Below are positions 24,888 through 34,251 of a stretch of 34,365 nt of DNA, in pieces. A program made the position numbers and the translations under genes. Source of the stretch: Planctomycetaceae bacterium (lineage in GTDB: Bacteria; Planctomycetota; Planctomycetia; Planctomycetales; Planctomycetaceae); NCBI GenBank assembly GCA_021732995.1, contig JAKFWA010000015.1, positions 1-34,365 of the forward strand. The letters are read 5' to 3'. The notes under the pieces were generated by a model that worked only from the letters and a program-made list of their open reading frames with translations, had not been told where the DNA came from and did not search any database. Every line of letters begins with the position of its first letter. Position 1 is the stretch's first letter.

Positions 24888-27800
24888 ATGTCCACCGAGC
24901 GTCATCTGTTGTTTGCCGTCCTGGCGTTTGAGAATGAACTCATCGATCTCACGCAACTGACGGAGGCGTGTCGAGCTTGGGCAGAAGACAAATCGAAGCC
25001 GCTCGCTGAGTCACTGGTTGAGCGTGGCTGGCTGACGATTGAAGACCGGGCATTCGTTGAGAAGGCTGTTGATCGCAAACTTGCGAAGCACGAAAGCGAT
25101 CCACTTGCCACATTGAACGAAGCCACGCGCGCCGAGGTTTCCGACGCTCTCAAGGATGTTGAAGACACGGACATTCAAGCGACGCTGAGCATGCCCGCTT
25201 CAGGCAACCCACTACGGATCGAGACACTAGGTCAAACACTCCCGCAATCAGCTCTGCCCAAGACTCGTTACACATGGTTGAGCGAAGTCGGCAAAGGCGG
25301 ATTGGGTCAGGTCTGGCTCGCGCGGGACAACGAACTCGTGCGCGAAGTGGCCTTGAAAGAGGTCAAACCCGGCATGTCTACGGCGTCACAGCAGGCCATG
25401 CGGCGGTTGATCAAAGAAGCGCAGATCACTGGCCAGTTGCAGCATCCGAACATCGTGCCGGTGTACGAGGTGAGTCGCGGCGCCAGACCGTTTTACACCA
25501 TGAAACTGGTAAAGGGTGAAACGCTTACGAAAGCGATTCGTGCCCATCATGAACGTCGAAAAGTCGGTCAGCTCGACCCGCTGTCGTTGCCGAAGTTGCT
25601 GAACGTCTTTGTGAAGATCTGTGAAGCCTTGGCTTATGCGCACTCACGCGGCGTGATCCATCGCGACCTCAAGCCTGAGAACATCATCCTCGGCGAGTAC
25701 GGCGAAGCGATCGTGCTCGACTGGGGACTGGCGAAGCAGGTGAGCAGTGCGGATGAAGACTCGCTGCCGGTTGTGCTGACGGAAGAGGCGGCGTCGGATC
25801 AGACTCGCGCGGGTGCGACTCCGGGTACGTTGCCCTACATGGCTCCGGAACAGGCTCGCGGTCGAGTCGACCAAATGGACGCTCAGACCGATATCTACGG
25901 TTTGGGAGCGATCCTCTTTGAGATCCTGATTGGCGAGCCACCTCATAAGTTGAAGGAGACGACCAACGCCAACGGCGCTGCACCGAGCAGTGGTCGGCCG
26001 AGTCGCATTGATGCATACCTGAAACAGATTTCGGATGAGCCCAGTCCTATTGCGAAAGAGCGAGACCCGTCCGTGCACGTCGTGCTGAACGCGATTTGCG
26101 AAAAGGCGATGGCGTATTCCAAGGCTCAGCGCTATGCGACGGCTAAGGACCTTGCGGCGGATGTGCAGCGCTTCCTGGCCGATGAACCGGTTTCCGTGTT
26201 GCGCGAGCCGCTCAGCATTCGCGCGCAGCGTTGGATGAAGAACCATCGCACGCTGGTGGCGACGACGGCTGCGACCCTGCTGATTGGATCTGTCAGCCTG
26301 GGCGTTCTGGCGGCTGTCACGTCACGTCATGCCACCGAAGTCTCAGAGAAGAATCTGCAACTTCAGGCCGCCAATACGAAGGAACGTGAAGCCTCCACGC
26401 TGGCGACGGAGCGGGCCGAAATTGCCCGCGAACAGAGCCAACTGGCGCTGGCTACCTTGAACGCCGTGATCTTCGATCTCACGAACAGCCTGGAAAACGT
26501 GGCGGGTGGTGCCGAGGTCCGAAATCAACTGCTGTCGACGGCGCTGCCGCAGTTGAAAAAAGTCTCCAGCCAGTTTGCAGAGAAGTCGGCCGTCGACCGC
26601 AACACCATGTTTGCTCTGATTCATCTGGCGGACACAATTTTAATACTCGGCCAGGGCAGTCATGACGTCGCGGCTCTCGACAACGCGACTGGCGACCGCA
26701 CAGGTAAAGAGGTTGGAAACTCGCCTGTGGAGATCGCCAAAGGTCTCTATGAACGAGCCCACGAGATTGGTCAGCAACTCGCGACTGCGGCGCCCGACGA
26801 TGAGAACGCGAAGCGAGATCTTTCCGTCTCTTTCAGCAAGCTGGGCGAAGTCTTCTTGAGGCTGGGGCGAACGGATGTGGCTCACCAGCATTTCGAGGAT
26901 GGCTTGAAGATCAGTCGCTCGCTGGCTGAGAGTGATCCCAAAGATGCTGACAAGCAGCGTGATCTTTCGATCTTGTCCAGCAAGCTCGGCGACGTGCTGC
27001 TCAAACTGGGACGCACGGACGAAGCGGTCAAATTGTTTGAGGACAGCTTTCAAGTTCGAGACACCTTGCTGAAGGCCAACCGCAGTGACGTTCAGCGGCA
27101 GCGAGATGTGGCGGCTTCCCATGATCGGCTCGGCACTGTGTTTCTGAAACTCGGCAGGACGGGAGATGCCCTGCGGGAGTACGAAAACAGCTTGCAGCTC
27201 AATCGTGGGATGGCTCAAGCGGATCCGCGTGACACGCAGAAGCAGCGGGATCTGGCCGTCTCCCATAGCAAGCTGGGCGATGTCTTCCTGAGACTTGGTC
27301 GCCAGGCCGATGCGCTGGTGCAGTTTGAAACCGACCTGAAGATCAGCCGCGAACTAGCCACGGCGGATCCGCGAGACGCTCAAAAGCAGCGTGATCTGGC
27401 GGTGGCCTGCGATCGACTGGGAGATCTGTTTCTCATGCTCGGTCGGACCGATGACGCGGTGACGCAACTGGAGGATGCCGCCAAGATTCGTCGCACGCTG
27501 GCTCAAGCAGATCCCCGCGACGTGCAGAAACAGCGTGACCTGTTCGTCTCCATCAGCAAGCTGGGCGACGTGTGCCTGGCACTCGGCAAGACGAAAGAGG
27601 CGGTCGTGCAGTTCGAGGACGCGTTACGACGTAACCGGGAACTCGTCGCTGCCGATCCTTCGGATATTCAGCAGCAACGCGATCTTTCCATCTCGCTGGA
27701 GCGTTTGGGCGACGTGTTGCTCACCCTCGAAAGGATGAGCGAGGCGCTCCAGTTGTTTGAAGAGAGTGCGAAGATCACTCGCGGTCTGGCCGATGCTGAT

Positions 27801-28556
27801 CCGCGCGACGCGCAGAAGCAGCGCGATCTCTCGTTGACGCACAACAAGCTGGGCAACGTGTTCATCAAGCTGGGGAGGAGCGCGGAGGCTGTGCAAAGCT
27901 TCGGGGCGGGCCTGAAGATCCGCAGCGCATTGGCGGAAGCCGATCCGCGTAATGCCGACGTGCAGCGCGACGTCATGGTCAGCCAGTACAAGCTCGGCGA
28001 GGTGCAGGTTGAACTCGGCCATTATGACGCAGCGATCGAGCGGTTTCAGGCCGGGATCGCGGTGCTCGACAAGATGATTGAGAACCAGCAACTCGTCGAA
28101 CTTTCGCAAGGTCAGAAGTTGCTGCTCCAGAAACGCATCGAAGCCTGTGTTCTCTCAAAGCTCGTAACCGGCGACTGGGACTTGCTGCTGCAAGTGGACC
28201 CGAAGTCACTACCGACGTTCCTCTCCTTCCGCGCGACGCTGCTGGCCAGGCGAGGCCGCTATCAGGATGTCGCCCAAGCCGCCGCCAAGCTCAGAGAGCT
28301 GGAGCCGAAAGACAAAGAGAGTCTCTACAATGCAGCGTGTGCTTACGCCCTCGCAGCTTCGACCTATAAGCAGGACAAGGCGGCTTCGGCAGAAGGAGAT
28401 GTCGAGCGCGAGAAGCTGCTTGCGTTATCACTCGCGTGCCTGAAGGAAGCTATCGCAGCTGGCTACACTAACTTCGACCACGTCCGTCAGGACTCGGACC
28501 TCATGCCACTCCGTGAACTACCCGAGTTCCAGGCTTTGTTTCCTAAAAAAGAGTAG
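24888..28556 (+). CDS. Receptor-type Ser/Thr kinase with 48-residue TPR-like repeats
   Basis: Length 1222. Residues 1-100 form the N-terminal region common in planctomycete kinases (LLFAVLAFENELIDLTQLTEACRAW). A PknB-type kinase domain spans about 128-430: glycine loop GKGGLGQVW (135-143), Lys157, Glu177, HRDLKPEN (258-265) with Asp260, DWG (278-280) in place of DFG, APEQ (319-322) and Asp335; all catalytic residues are present. A membrane helix lies at about 455-477 (LVATTAATLLIGSVSLGVLAAV), then a helical linker. From residue 643 there are eight consecutive repeats of exactly 48 residues plus a ninth incomplete one, with consensus RDLxxSxxKLGDVxLxLGR; they resemble TPR helix pairs. The C-terminal end AGYTNFDHVRQDSDLMPLR is typical of these kinases. 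Likely a membrane signalling kinase with a protein-binding sensor; ligand unknown. Confidence 0.93.
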   Translation: MSTERHLLFAVLAFENELIDLTQLTEACRAWAEDKSKPLAESLVERGWLTIEDRAFVEKAVDRKLAKHESDPLATLNEATRAEVSDALKDVEDTDIQATLSMPASGNPLRIETLGQTLPQSALPKTRYTWLSEVGKGGLGQVWLARDNELVREVALKEVKPGMSTASQQAMRRLIKEAQITGQLQHPNIVPVYEVSRGARPFYTMKLVKGETLTKAIRAHHERRKVGQLDPLSLPKLLNVFVKICEALAYAHSRGVIHRDLKPENIILGEYGEAIVLDWGLAKQVSSADEDSLPVVLTEEAASDQTRAGATPGTLPYMAPEQARGRVDQMDAQTDIYGLGAILFEILIGEPPHKLKETTNANGAAPSSGRPSRIDAYLKQISDEPSPIAKERDPSVHVVLNAICEKAMAYSKAQRYATAKDLAADVQRFLADEPVSVLREPLSIRAQRWMKNHRTLVATTAATLLIGSVSLGVLAAVTSRHATEVSEKNLQLQAANTKEREASTLATERAEIAREQSQLALATLNAVIFDLTNSLENVAGGAEVRNQLLSTALPQLKKVSSQFAEKSAVDRNTMFALIHLADTILILGQGSHDVAALDNATGDRTGKEVGNSPVEIAKGLYERAHEIGQQLATAAPDDENAKRDLSVSFSKLGEVFLRLGRTDVAHQHFEDGLKISRSLAESDPKDADKQRDLSILSSKLGDVLLKLGRTDEAVKLFEDSFQVRDTLLKANRSDVQRQRDVAASHDRLGTVFLKLGRTGDALREYENSLQLNRGMAQADPRDTQKQRDLAVSHSKLGDVFLRLGRQADALVQFETDLKISRELATADPRDAQKQRDLAVACDRLGDLFLMLGRTDDAVTQLEDAAKIRRTLAQADPRDVQKQRDLFVSISKLGDVCLALGKTKEAVVQFEDALRRNRELVAADPSDIQQQRDLSISLERLGDVLLTLERMSEALQLFEESAKITRGLADADPRDAQKQRDLSLTHNKLGNVFIKLGRSAEAVQSFGAGLKIRSALAEADPRNADVQRDVMVSQYKLGEVQVELGHYDAAIERFQAGIAVLDKMIENQQLVELSQGQKLLLQKRIEACVLSKLVTGDWDLLLQVDPKSLPTFLSFRATLLARRGRYQDVAQAAAKLRELEPKDKESLYNAACAYALAASTYKQDKAASAEGDVEREKLLALSLACLKEAIAAGYTNFDHVRQDSDLMPLRELPEFQALFPKKE
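26814..28090 (+). repeat. Tandem 144-bp coding repeats (48-aa TPR-like units)
   Basis: Unit 1 begins at 26814 (CGAGATCTTTCC) and units recur every 144 bases without insertion or deletion up to unit 9 at 27966, which decays after about 40 residues. Each unit encodes RDL...KLGDV..LGR (helix A), xxAxxxFExxLKIxRxLA (helix B) and an ADPRDAQKQ linker. Units are diverged in sequence but not in length. Confidence 0.85.
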
Positions 28557-28583
28557 CTGAATCCGGTTTGGACGTGCCTGTGG

Positions 28584-31500
28584 CTATTCGCCGGACCGTT
28601 CAACTCGGCGCTCCGCGGGGATCTTGCGGAAGCTGTTGACGGAGCGGTCAACGGTGTTTTCGAACCCATTCAACAAGGTTTCGTCGAGGGCTTCGACGAT
28701 GACTCGCTGGCCGAAACGATAGCCTTCCCAGAAGCCGCTTTGGGTGCCGTCGACGGCTTTGTTCACGAGCTTGTTGGGGTGGGTCTGGTCTTTGCCGAAT
28801 GGTCCGGCGAGGTGGCGATCGATCGCGTCCGTGCGGCCTTGCAGCCAGTCGACGGCGCCGCTGATACGGCGCATATTACCGAATGACGTGATCGTGTAGT
28901 CTGAGACTGCGGCCTCGGGGATGTTCAACGCAGTGCTGGTGTCTTTAGCCGCCGATGAAGGGCTGCGTCGCAACTTGGCGTCGATCTTGTCGGCTTTCGT
29001 TTGGGCAACGCCGGGTTCTGCATACGAGCCGGTCAGCGGTGAAATCACATCATCAAAGATGCGGAACACGCTGGTGTCGGCGATGGCGGCGATACTGTAG
29101 ACCGCGTTGCTCATGTCCAACGGGCTTTCGGGGCGGTTGATACTCTTCGGTTTGAACTCCGAATCCGCGATTGGTTGATAACTCAGTTCACCCCAGCCGC
29201 CGAGGTCGAGTTCGTGCCAACTGACTCCGCGCAACGGCAGTTCGTGATCGCGGTCGGTCTCGTAAATCTGCCGACGAGGTACGCCATCGAAATGCTCGAA
29301 CGGTACGTCGGCGCCAATCATGTCCAGAATGGTCGGGGTGAGGTCTACGAGGCGCGTGGGGGTTTCGAGTACGGCGCCGCGACGGATGCCGGGACCAGAC
29401 GCGAACCACGAGGCGTGCATGGCGTCATAGAGCGGATAGCCATGATTCGTACCAGGAGTGCTGCCGACACCGAAGTACCAGCCGGGTCGAGCGGTTACGA
29501 CGATGTCTGGCGCGTACTCTTTCTCACGCTCCTTCAGGGGCTCTTGCCACAGCATGTGCCGAGTCAGCGCGACCACGCTGTCGGGATACATCGCCCCGGC
29601 TGTCAGCGCCAGCCAAGTCTGTTCGTCGTAGTATTTGCCAAGGCTCGACGCACCTAAGTGCTGAATCAGCCGTAACGGATCGTTCTCGGCCCGGTCAGTG
29701 GCGGTGAAGAAGACGCCGCCGCGATCGTCGCTCCAGATCTTGCTGACGGGGCGATAGCGGTACAGCCAGCGGCCGGCCTGATCGCATTGGCGATCGATCA
29801 CCGCCTGACCGCGATCGCAGGTGCTGATCAGGATTGAGGAATCATCCAGTTTCGCTAGTACGAGATCGATGGCTGGTTCGCCAGTGCAGGATTTGGCACA
29901 CGCGAGCGTTTCAATCAGGTTCACTGGCGGGAGATTGTCGGAGATCTCATAGCGCAACAGATCGCCCGGCCGGTTGGGACCAGACCAGTCGCGAGCCTGC
30001 ATGCAGCGTTTGGGGAAGAAGAGCCGCGCAACGCCGGATGAGTCGCCATCAACGAAGACGAATTCGCGCTGATGATGCTCGGGATGCCGGTTCCAGAAGC
30101 GGTGCATGCGAACGGACAAGCCCATGCCTCCACCCACCCATTTGCCGGATGAATCGATCTCGCGCGGAGGAAACAGGAAGTCGTTGGCGATGTCGAAGTG
30201 CCGCAGGTGAGTTGTCCGGCCGCCGTGATGTCCATGGTCGCTGACCAGAATGAAACTGGTCGTCTCGAACTTTCCGGTCGCCTTGAGTTCATTCACGACG
30301 CTGCCGATGAGTTCGTCGGCCTGCACGATCGTGCGTCGTGTCGCGCCGAACTGACCGCGGCTGCATTTGTGGCTGACGGAGTCTGTCTCAGGAAACCACA
30401 GCACCGTAACGGGAATATCGCGAGTAAGCAGGTGGCGAATGGCGTAGTTCGCGTTGGCATCATCGATGTAGTGCCAGGCGTTGTGCGATTCGAACCACGG
30501 CAGTTCGCGCGTCAGACTGCGAGTCCACAGCGGCGGTGGCACTTCCGTCATGATCGGTAACACGCCGGTGGCCCAGTCCTGTCCGTTCTGCCGCAGGAAT
30601 GAGTAGATCGGCGGCGTTTCGACGACTTGGCGGCGATACCACTTCTCGCTGCTTTCCTCGCCATCGATCGCGTTACGCAGCTTCTTCTCGCTTTGCAATG
30701 CCAGACGATCGATGCCGATCGGTCCGAGCTGCTTGGAACTGCGCGACGGGCCTAGCGGTTCCAGATAGGATTCGCTGATCACTCGATCGCGGCTGAAGCG
30801 GACTTGAGCTTTCAGTCCATGTCGGTCGGAGAAGCAGCCGGTCCACATCGTGCCGTTCGACGTGATGGTGTCCGACGGGAAGGCTGTGAAGTTGTGTTTC
30901 AACCAAGTCCCTCCATCGACGAAGAGTTCGCGGATGGTTGGCAGATGTCCCATCGCCACCATTTCACGAGCGACGTCCGGACGCAGGCCATCGACATAGA
31001 AGACGATCACTCGGCACGAGCCTCGTGGTGTGCCTGGCGCTGCGGTCGGGGGGATGGTTCGTTCAATCCACATCGGAGCGACCGAAGCCACGCCGGGGTA
31101 CTTCGTGACCTCCATCTGGACTTCGAAGCACCCAGTTACATGAGCCGCGTCAAACGCGTTCACGCGAAGCTGAAGCCGGCCGGAGTTCATGGCGATGCGG
31201 CTCATGGCTCCACCGATGTAGAACGGTTCGCCGTTGCCGACTCGACCAATGACTGCGAAGCAGGCCGCCGGGCCGTGCAGGCCGCTGGGCATCGGAAACT
31301 GCTGCATCGCGATGCCGTCGGAAACCAGAAACGTGCCTTCTGGACCGACACAGATATCAGGACCTTGTCCCCACTTGTCCCGACAGGCGACCGTCACGGT
31401 GCCTTCGGCGGAGAACGTCATGGTCTCGCCGGCGATGACATCCATGCCGGCGTCGGCCCAATCGGAATGGGCGGCGAGTTGAACGCGACGAGAGCGCGGC

Positions 31501-31652
31501 TGCGGTATGGATTGCTGCTGTGAGACTTTGGTGATTGACGGCTTCGGTTCGACGGCAAACGCCATTAGCGGCGTGAACAGAGCGCAGAGCAGCGCGGCAC
31601 CCAGGCAGGTGAGGACTACAGACCATCCATGTCTTGTCGCCGCGACCATCAC
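28584..31652 (-). CDS. Secreted phosphodiesterase/alkaline-phosphatase-fold protein with lectin-like domain
   Basis: Length 1022; the frame opens GTG-ATG at 31652/31649. Signal peptide to about residue 33 (LLCALFTPLMAFA). Residues about 57-190 resemble the PA-IL (LecA) lectin fold: SDWADAGMDVIAGETMTFSA, KWGQGPDICVGPEG, IGRVGN, LQLRVNAFD. Residues about 212-800 form an alkaline-phosphatase-superfamily domain of the type I phosphodiesterase/nucleotide pyrophosphatase kind: YVDGLRPDV (Asp221), FPSDTITSNG with probable nucleophile Thr262, ETDSVSHK, VSDHGHHGG and GTNHGYPLYDAMHAS supply the Asp/His metal ligands. The remaining C-terminal part (about 810-1022) is unassigned. Probably cleaves phosphoesters outside the cytoplasm while bound to glycans; the glycan link is inference. 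Convergent with the kinase gene, 27 nt apart. Confidence 0.85.
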   Translation of the reverse strand: MMVAATRHGWSVVLTCLGAALLCALFTPLMAFAVEPKPSITKVSQQQSIPQPRSRRVQLAAHSDWADAGMDVIAGETMTFSAEGTVTVACRDKWGQGPDICVGPEGTFLVSDGIAMQQFPMPSGLHGPAACFAVIGRVGNGEPFYIGGAMSRIAMNSGRLQLRVNAFDAAHVTGCFEVQMEVTKYPGVASVAPMWIERTIPPTAAPGTPRGSCRVIVFYVDGLRPDVAREMVAMGHLPTIRELFVDGGTWLKHNFTAFPSDTITSNGTMWTGCFSDRHGLKAQVRFSRDRVISESYLEPLGPSRSSKQLGPIGIDRLALQSEKKLRNAIDGEESSEKWYRRQVVETPPIYSFLRQNGQDWATGVLPIMTEVPPPLWTRSLTRELPWFESHNAWHYIDDANANYAIRHLLTRDIPVTVLWFPETDSVSHKCSRGQFGATRRTIVQADELIGSVVNELKATGKFETTSFILVSDHGHHGGRTTHLRHFDIANDFLFPPREIDSSGKWVGGGMGLSVRMHRFWNRHPEHHQREFVFVDGDSSGVARLFFPKRCMQARDWSGPNRPGDLLRYEISDNLPPVNLIETLACAKSCTGEPAIDLVLAKLDDSSILISTCDRGQAVIDRQCDQAGRWLYRYRPVSKIWSDDRGGVFFTATDRAENDPLRLIQHLGASSLGKYYDEQTWLALTAGAMYPDSVVALTRHMLWQEPLKEREKEYAPDIVVTARPGWYFGVGSTPGTNHGYPLYDAMHASWFASGPGIRRGAVLETPTRLVDLTPTILDMIGADVPFEHFDGVPRRQIYETDRDHELPLRGVSWHELDLGGWGELSYQPIADSEFKPKSINRPESPLDMSNAVYSIAAIADTSVFRIFDDVISPLTGSYAEPGVAQTKADKIDAKLRRSPSSAAKDTSTALNIPEAAVSDYTITSFGNMRRISGAVDWLQGRTDAIDRHLAGPFGKDQTHPNKLVNKAVDGTQSGFWEGYRFGQRVIVEALDETLLNGFENTVDRSVNSFRKIPAERRVERSGE

Positions 31653-31969
31653 AGTAAAATGCTTTCAATCTGGTCACACGGTCCGACCACGGCACCGCGA
31701 TCTGGCTCCGCCAGAGTGACCGACTCAGTACGTCTCACGCTCGGTTCAGGATAAACTCATCGCTCGGAAATTCTGGACTCCGACGAACTTCAGGCATTGC
31801 GCCAAGGTGACCGGTCAGAGTTCATCGGCGAGCCCTACAACCGGCAAGGTCTGCCCGGATTGCCAGAATTGGCCCACGGAATAGGAAACGGCACAATCCC
31901 GCCCGACAGTTGAATCCAACCTGAACTCGTTCGGACATCCGCGGGAAATTCTTCGACTGGAGAATATCG
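31653..31969. promoter_or_regulatory. Divergent intergenic region, promoters expected
   Basis: 317 bases between the divergent phosphodiesterase and DUF3472 genes; both promoters should lie here. I cannot name a convincing -35/-10 pair. A minus-strand frame over 31822-32025 overlaps the start of the DUF3472 gene and looks like chance. Ribosome binding site GGAG lies 7 nt before the ATG at 31970. Confidence 0.45.
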
Positions 31970-32836
31970 ATGCGTCTGGTTTGCGTGTGTACTTGTTTGC
32001 TGATGTTTTCTACGGCGTTGTTCAAGACCGCACTCGCGGACGAGAAGCTGGAGGGGATCGCGTGTCGCTCAGTTCATCTGGGTTACCCAGGTTCCGAAGG
32101 TGATACCTTCTACTGCGAGGCCAAGGTCGAGCAATCCGCTCCCGGCTCGTACTTCATGGTTTGCGGTTTCAATGTGGGGTACTTCGGGATCCAGGAACTG
32201 GCCAACAGCAAGAAGGTGGTGCTGTTCTCGGTCTGGGATCCGGGCATTCAGAACGACCCCAAATTGGTCGACAAGGACAAACAGGTTCAAGTTGTCTACC
32301 ACGATCCCGAAGTTAGGGCGAAGCGGTTCGGCGGCGAGGGCACCGGTGGTCAGTCGTTCTTCGACTACGACTGGAAGATCGGAGAGACCTACCGCTTTCT
32401 GGTGACGTCAAAGACGGTCGATGGACGGTCTGCGTTCTCGGGTTATTTCTTCATGCCAGAGAAGAAGGAATGGAAGCACCTCGTTACGTTCTCGACGGTG
32501 GCGACCAAGCGGCAACTCAAGGGGTACTACTCCTTCGTAGAAGACTTCAAACGCGACCGCGTTTCGACGACCAAGCCGCGAGTGGCGTCGTTCGGCAACG
32601 GCTGGATTCGAGACCTGTCCGGCGAATGGAAGTCGCTCGATCGAGCGCGTTTCACCGGGGATGGCAACCCAGTGGTGAATATCGACTCGGGCTTACATGG
32701 TGACTTGTTCTTCCTGGCCACGGGTGGTGATACCAAGAACGAACACACCAAGCTGAATGCCTTCACCGAGCGTCCGAAGACCGATATGCCGGTGGTCCCT
32801 CAAGACGTGCTGGACTTGCTCGCGAAGCAGAAGTAA
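31970..32836 (+). CDS. Secreted DUF3472-domain protein
   Basis: 288 residues with a signal peptide (MRLVCVCTCLLMFSTALFKTALA). The mature part fits the DUF3472 family: YFMVCGFNVGYFGIQELANSKKVVLFSVWDPG (about 60-92), the GGEGTGGQSFFDYDWKIGETYRFLV block (about 121-145), a WKHLVTFSTV strand, then YSFVEDFKRDR and GNGWI. The fold is predicted to be a beta-sandwich like carbohydrate-binding modules; function is not known. GGAG lies 7 nt before the ATG. The DUF1080 gene begins 48 nt downstream on the same strand, so the two probably form an operon handling sugars outside the cytoplasm. Confidence 0.85.
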   Translation: MRLVCVCTCLLMFSTALFKTALADEKLEGIACRSVHLGYPGSEGDTFYCEAKVEQSAPGSYFMVCGFNVGYFGIQELANSKKVVLFSVWDPGIQNDPKLVDKDKQVQVVYHDPEVRAKRFGGEGTGGQSFFDYDWKIGETYRFLVTSKTVDGRSAFSGYFFMPEKKEWKHLVTFSTVATKRQLKGYYSFVEDFKRDRVSTTKPRVASFGNGWIRDLSGEWKSLDRARFTGDGNPVVNIDSGLHGDLFFLATGGDTKNEHTKLNAFTERPKTDMPVVPQDVLDLLAKQK

Positions 32837-32884
32837 CCGGCCCGATTCTGTCCCTCACGCAAACTCAAACAGGAGAACTCATCA

Positions 32885-33535
32885 ATGATTCGTTCCACGC
32901 TGCGTCTGGCTGCCCTTGGCAGTCTCTGTTTCGCGCTGGCTGCTCAGGCCGCCGAGGACGAGGGTTTCAAGCCGCTGTTCAACGGCAAGGATCTCACGGG
33001 CTGGAAGCAGAAGAATGGCACCGCGACCTACCGCGTCGAAGATAGCACCATCATCGGCAAGACCAACGAAGGCAGCCCGAACTCGTTCCTCTGCACCGAG
33101 AAGGACTACGCGGACTTTGAGCTGAAGTTTGAGGTGCTGGTCGATGATGAGTTGAATTCGGGAGTGCAGATCCGCTCGGTCAGTGATCCCGACAAGAAGA
33201 ACGGACGCGTGCACGGACCTCAGGTCGAGATCGCGACTAATGGCACGGCGGGTTATGTCTATGGTGAGTCACTCGACACCGGGTGGCTGACGCCCGAGAT
33301 GAAGGACGAAGCCGCCAAAAACGCGTTCAAGAAGGGCGAGTGGAACAAGTACCACGTGAAGGCTGTTGGCCCGCACATTCAGACGTGGATCAACGGCGTG
33401 CCAGTGGCTGATTTCAAGGAAGAGAAGACCGGAATGAAGTCCGGTTTCATCGGCCTGCAGGTGCACGGCATCAAGGCCGGAACCGGGCCGTATCAAGTGC
33501 GTTGGCGCAACATCCAGTTCAAGGAAGTGAAGTAG
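32885..33535 (+). CDS. Secreted DUF1080 (3-keto-disaccharide hydrolase-like) protein
   Basis: 216 residues; signal peptide MIRSTLRLAALGSLCFALAAQA ends near residue 22. A single DUF1080 domain follows: FKPLFNGKDLTGWKQ (about 28-42), SFLCTEKDYADFELKFEVLV (about 62-81), SGVQIRS (about 87-93), HGPQVEI (about 106-112), NKYHVKAVGPHIQTWINGVPVADF (about 155-178) and GFIGLQVHG (about 188-196). The fold is a concanavalin-type jelly roll; some members hydrolyse 3-keto-glucosides, and the family is greatly expanded in Planctomycetes. AGGAG lies 9 nt before the ATG. Paired with the DUF3472 gene upstream; exact substrate unknown. Confidence 0.93.
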   Translation: MIRSTLRLAALGSLCFALAAQAAEDEGFKPLFNGKDLTGWKQKNGTATYRVEDSTIIGKTNEGSPNSFLCTEKDYADFELKFEVLVDDELNSGVQIRSVSDPDKKNGRVHGPQVEIATNGTAGYVYGESLDTGWLTPEMKDEAAKNAFKKGEWNKYHVKAVGPHIQTWINGVPVADFKEEKTGMKSGFIGLQVHGIKAGTGPYQVRWRNIQFKEVK

Positions 33536-33568
33536 CTTCGTGAGGCGATTGCTCAGCGATTTTTCGTA

Positions 33569-33616
33569 GTAGGCCGGACAATCTTGTCCGGCTGTCGGGC
33601 GGGATGTCCGACCTAC
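33569..33616. repeat. Second copy of the GTAGG inverted-repeat element
   Basis: GTAGGCCGGACA (33569-33580) pairs with TGTCCGACCTAC (33605-33616) with one mismatch, and an inner palindrome CCGGACA-ATCT-TGTCCGG (33573-33590) is nested in it. It shares the GTAGG-C-GACAATC-TGTCCG core with 22434-22489. It lies between convergent genes (DUF1080 and folE) and may terminate both. Confidence 0.65.
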
Positions 33617-33645
33617 AGATCTGTCACACTCTGAAACCGCAGTCG

Positions 33646-34251
33646 TTACAGCGGCTTGCGACCCTGGATGAACGCCATCGCCTCGGCGCGGCTGGAGTGG
33701 TTGGTGCGGAACAGGCCGCGGACGGCGCTGGTGACCGTGATGCTGCCGGGCTTCTTGATGCCTCGAATGGTCATGCACGAGTGGCTGGCTTCGAGCACCA
33801 CAATCACGCCTTTGGCGTTCAGTTCTTCTTGCATCAGATCCGCGATCTGGTGCGTCATGCGTTCTTGAACTTGCGGGCGGCGCGAGACTTCATCAACGAC
33901 TCGCGCCAGCTTGCTGAGGCCGGTGACCTTGCCGTTCGGCACGTAGCCAATGTGCGCGACGCCCATGAACGGTAGCAGGTGATGCTCGCACATGCTGTTG
34001 AAGCTAATGTCCCGCACCAACACCATCTCGTCGTAAGTCTCTTCGAAGACTCGATGCAGGTGGCGTCCAGGTTGCAGGTGCAAGCCACCGAACATTTCGG
34101 CGTACATGCGCGCGACACGTGCGGGTGTTTCTTTCAGGCCGTCACGATCGGGGTCTTCACCAACCGCGGCCAGGATCTCGCGGACCGCACGCTCGATGCG
34201 CGGCATGTCAATCGGGTTGGGCGTCGGTGCGATGGAATTGGGGTCAGTCAT
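33646..34251 (-). CDS. folE: GTP cyclohydrolase I
   Basis: First enzyme of tetrahydrofolate (and pterin) synthesis: GTP to 7,8-dihydroneopterin triphosphate; forms a cytoplasmic homodecamer with zinc. Length 201, normal. Seen: [20 protein letters not shown] (about 31-50), [22 protein letters not shown] (about 82-103) with the zinc ligand Cys88 and catalytic His90/His91, [10 protein letters not shown] (about 111-120), [14 protein letters not shown] (about 124-137) and a second Cys in [15 protein letters not shown] (about 156-170). The Cys/His ligand set marks the zinc-dependent FolE type. Start ATG 34251. No other folate gene is adjacent, though fmt, a formyl-folate user, lies elsewhere in the window. 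Confidence 0.96.
   Translation of the reverse strand: MTDPNSIAPTPNPIDMPRIERAVREILAAVGEDPDRDGLKETPARVARMYAEMFGGLHLQPGRHLHRVFEETYDEMVLVRDISFNSMCEHHLLPFMGVAHIGYVPNGKVTGLSKLARVVDEVSRRPQVQERMTHQIADLMQEELNAKGVIVVLEASHSCMTIRGIKKPGSITVTSAVRGLFRTNHSSRAEAMAFIQGRKPL

Noticed and set aside
26814-28090. 144-bp repeats as a recent tandem DNA expansion
   Set aside because: Units keep length but have diverged strongly in sequence, so they are an old protein-level repeat rather than a recent array.
31822-32025. Minus-strand 67-codon frame at the start of the DUF3472 gene
   Set aside because: It overlaps the signal peptide of a well-supported gene and has no recognisable feature.
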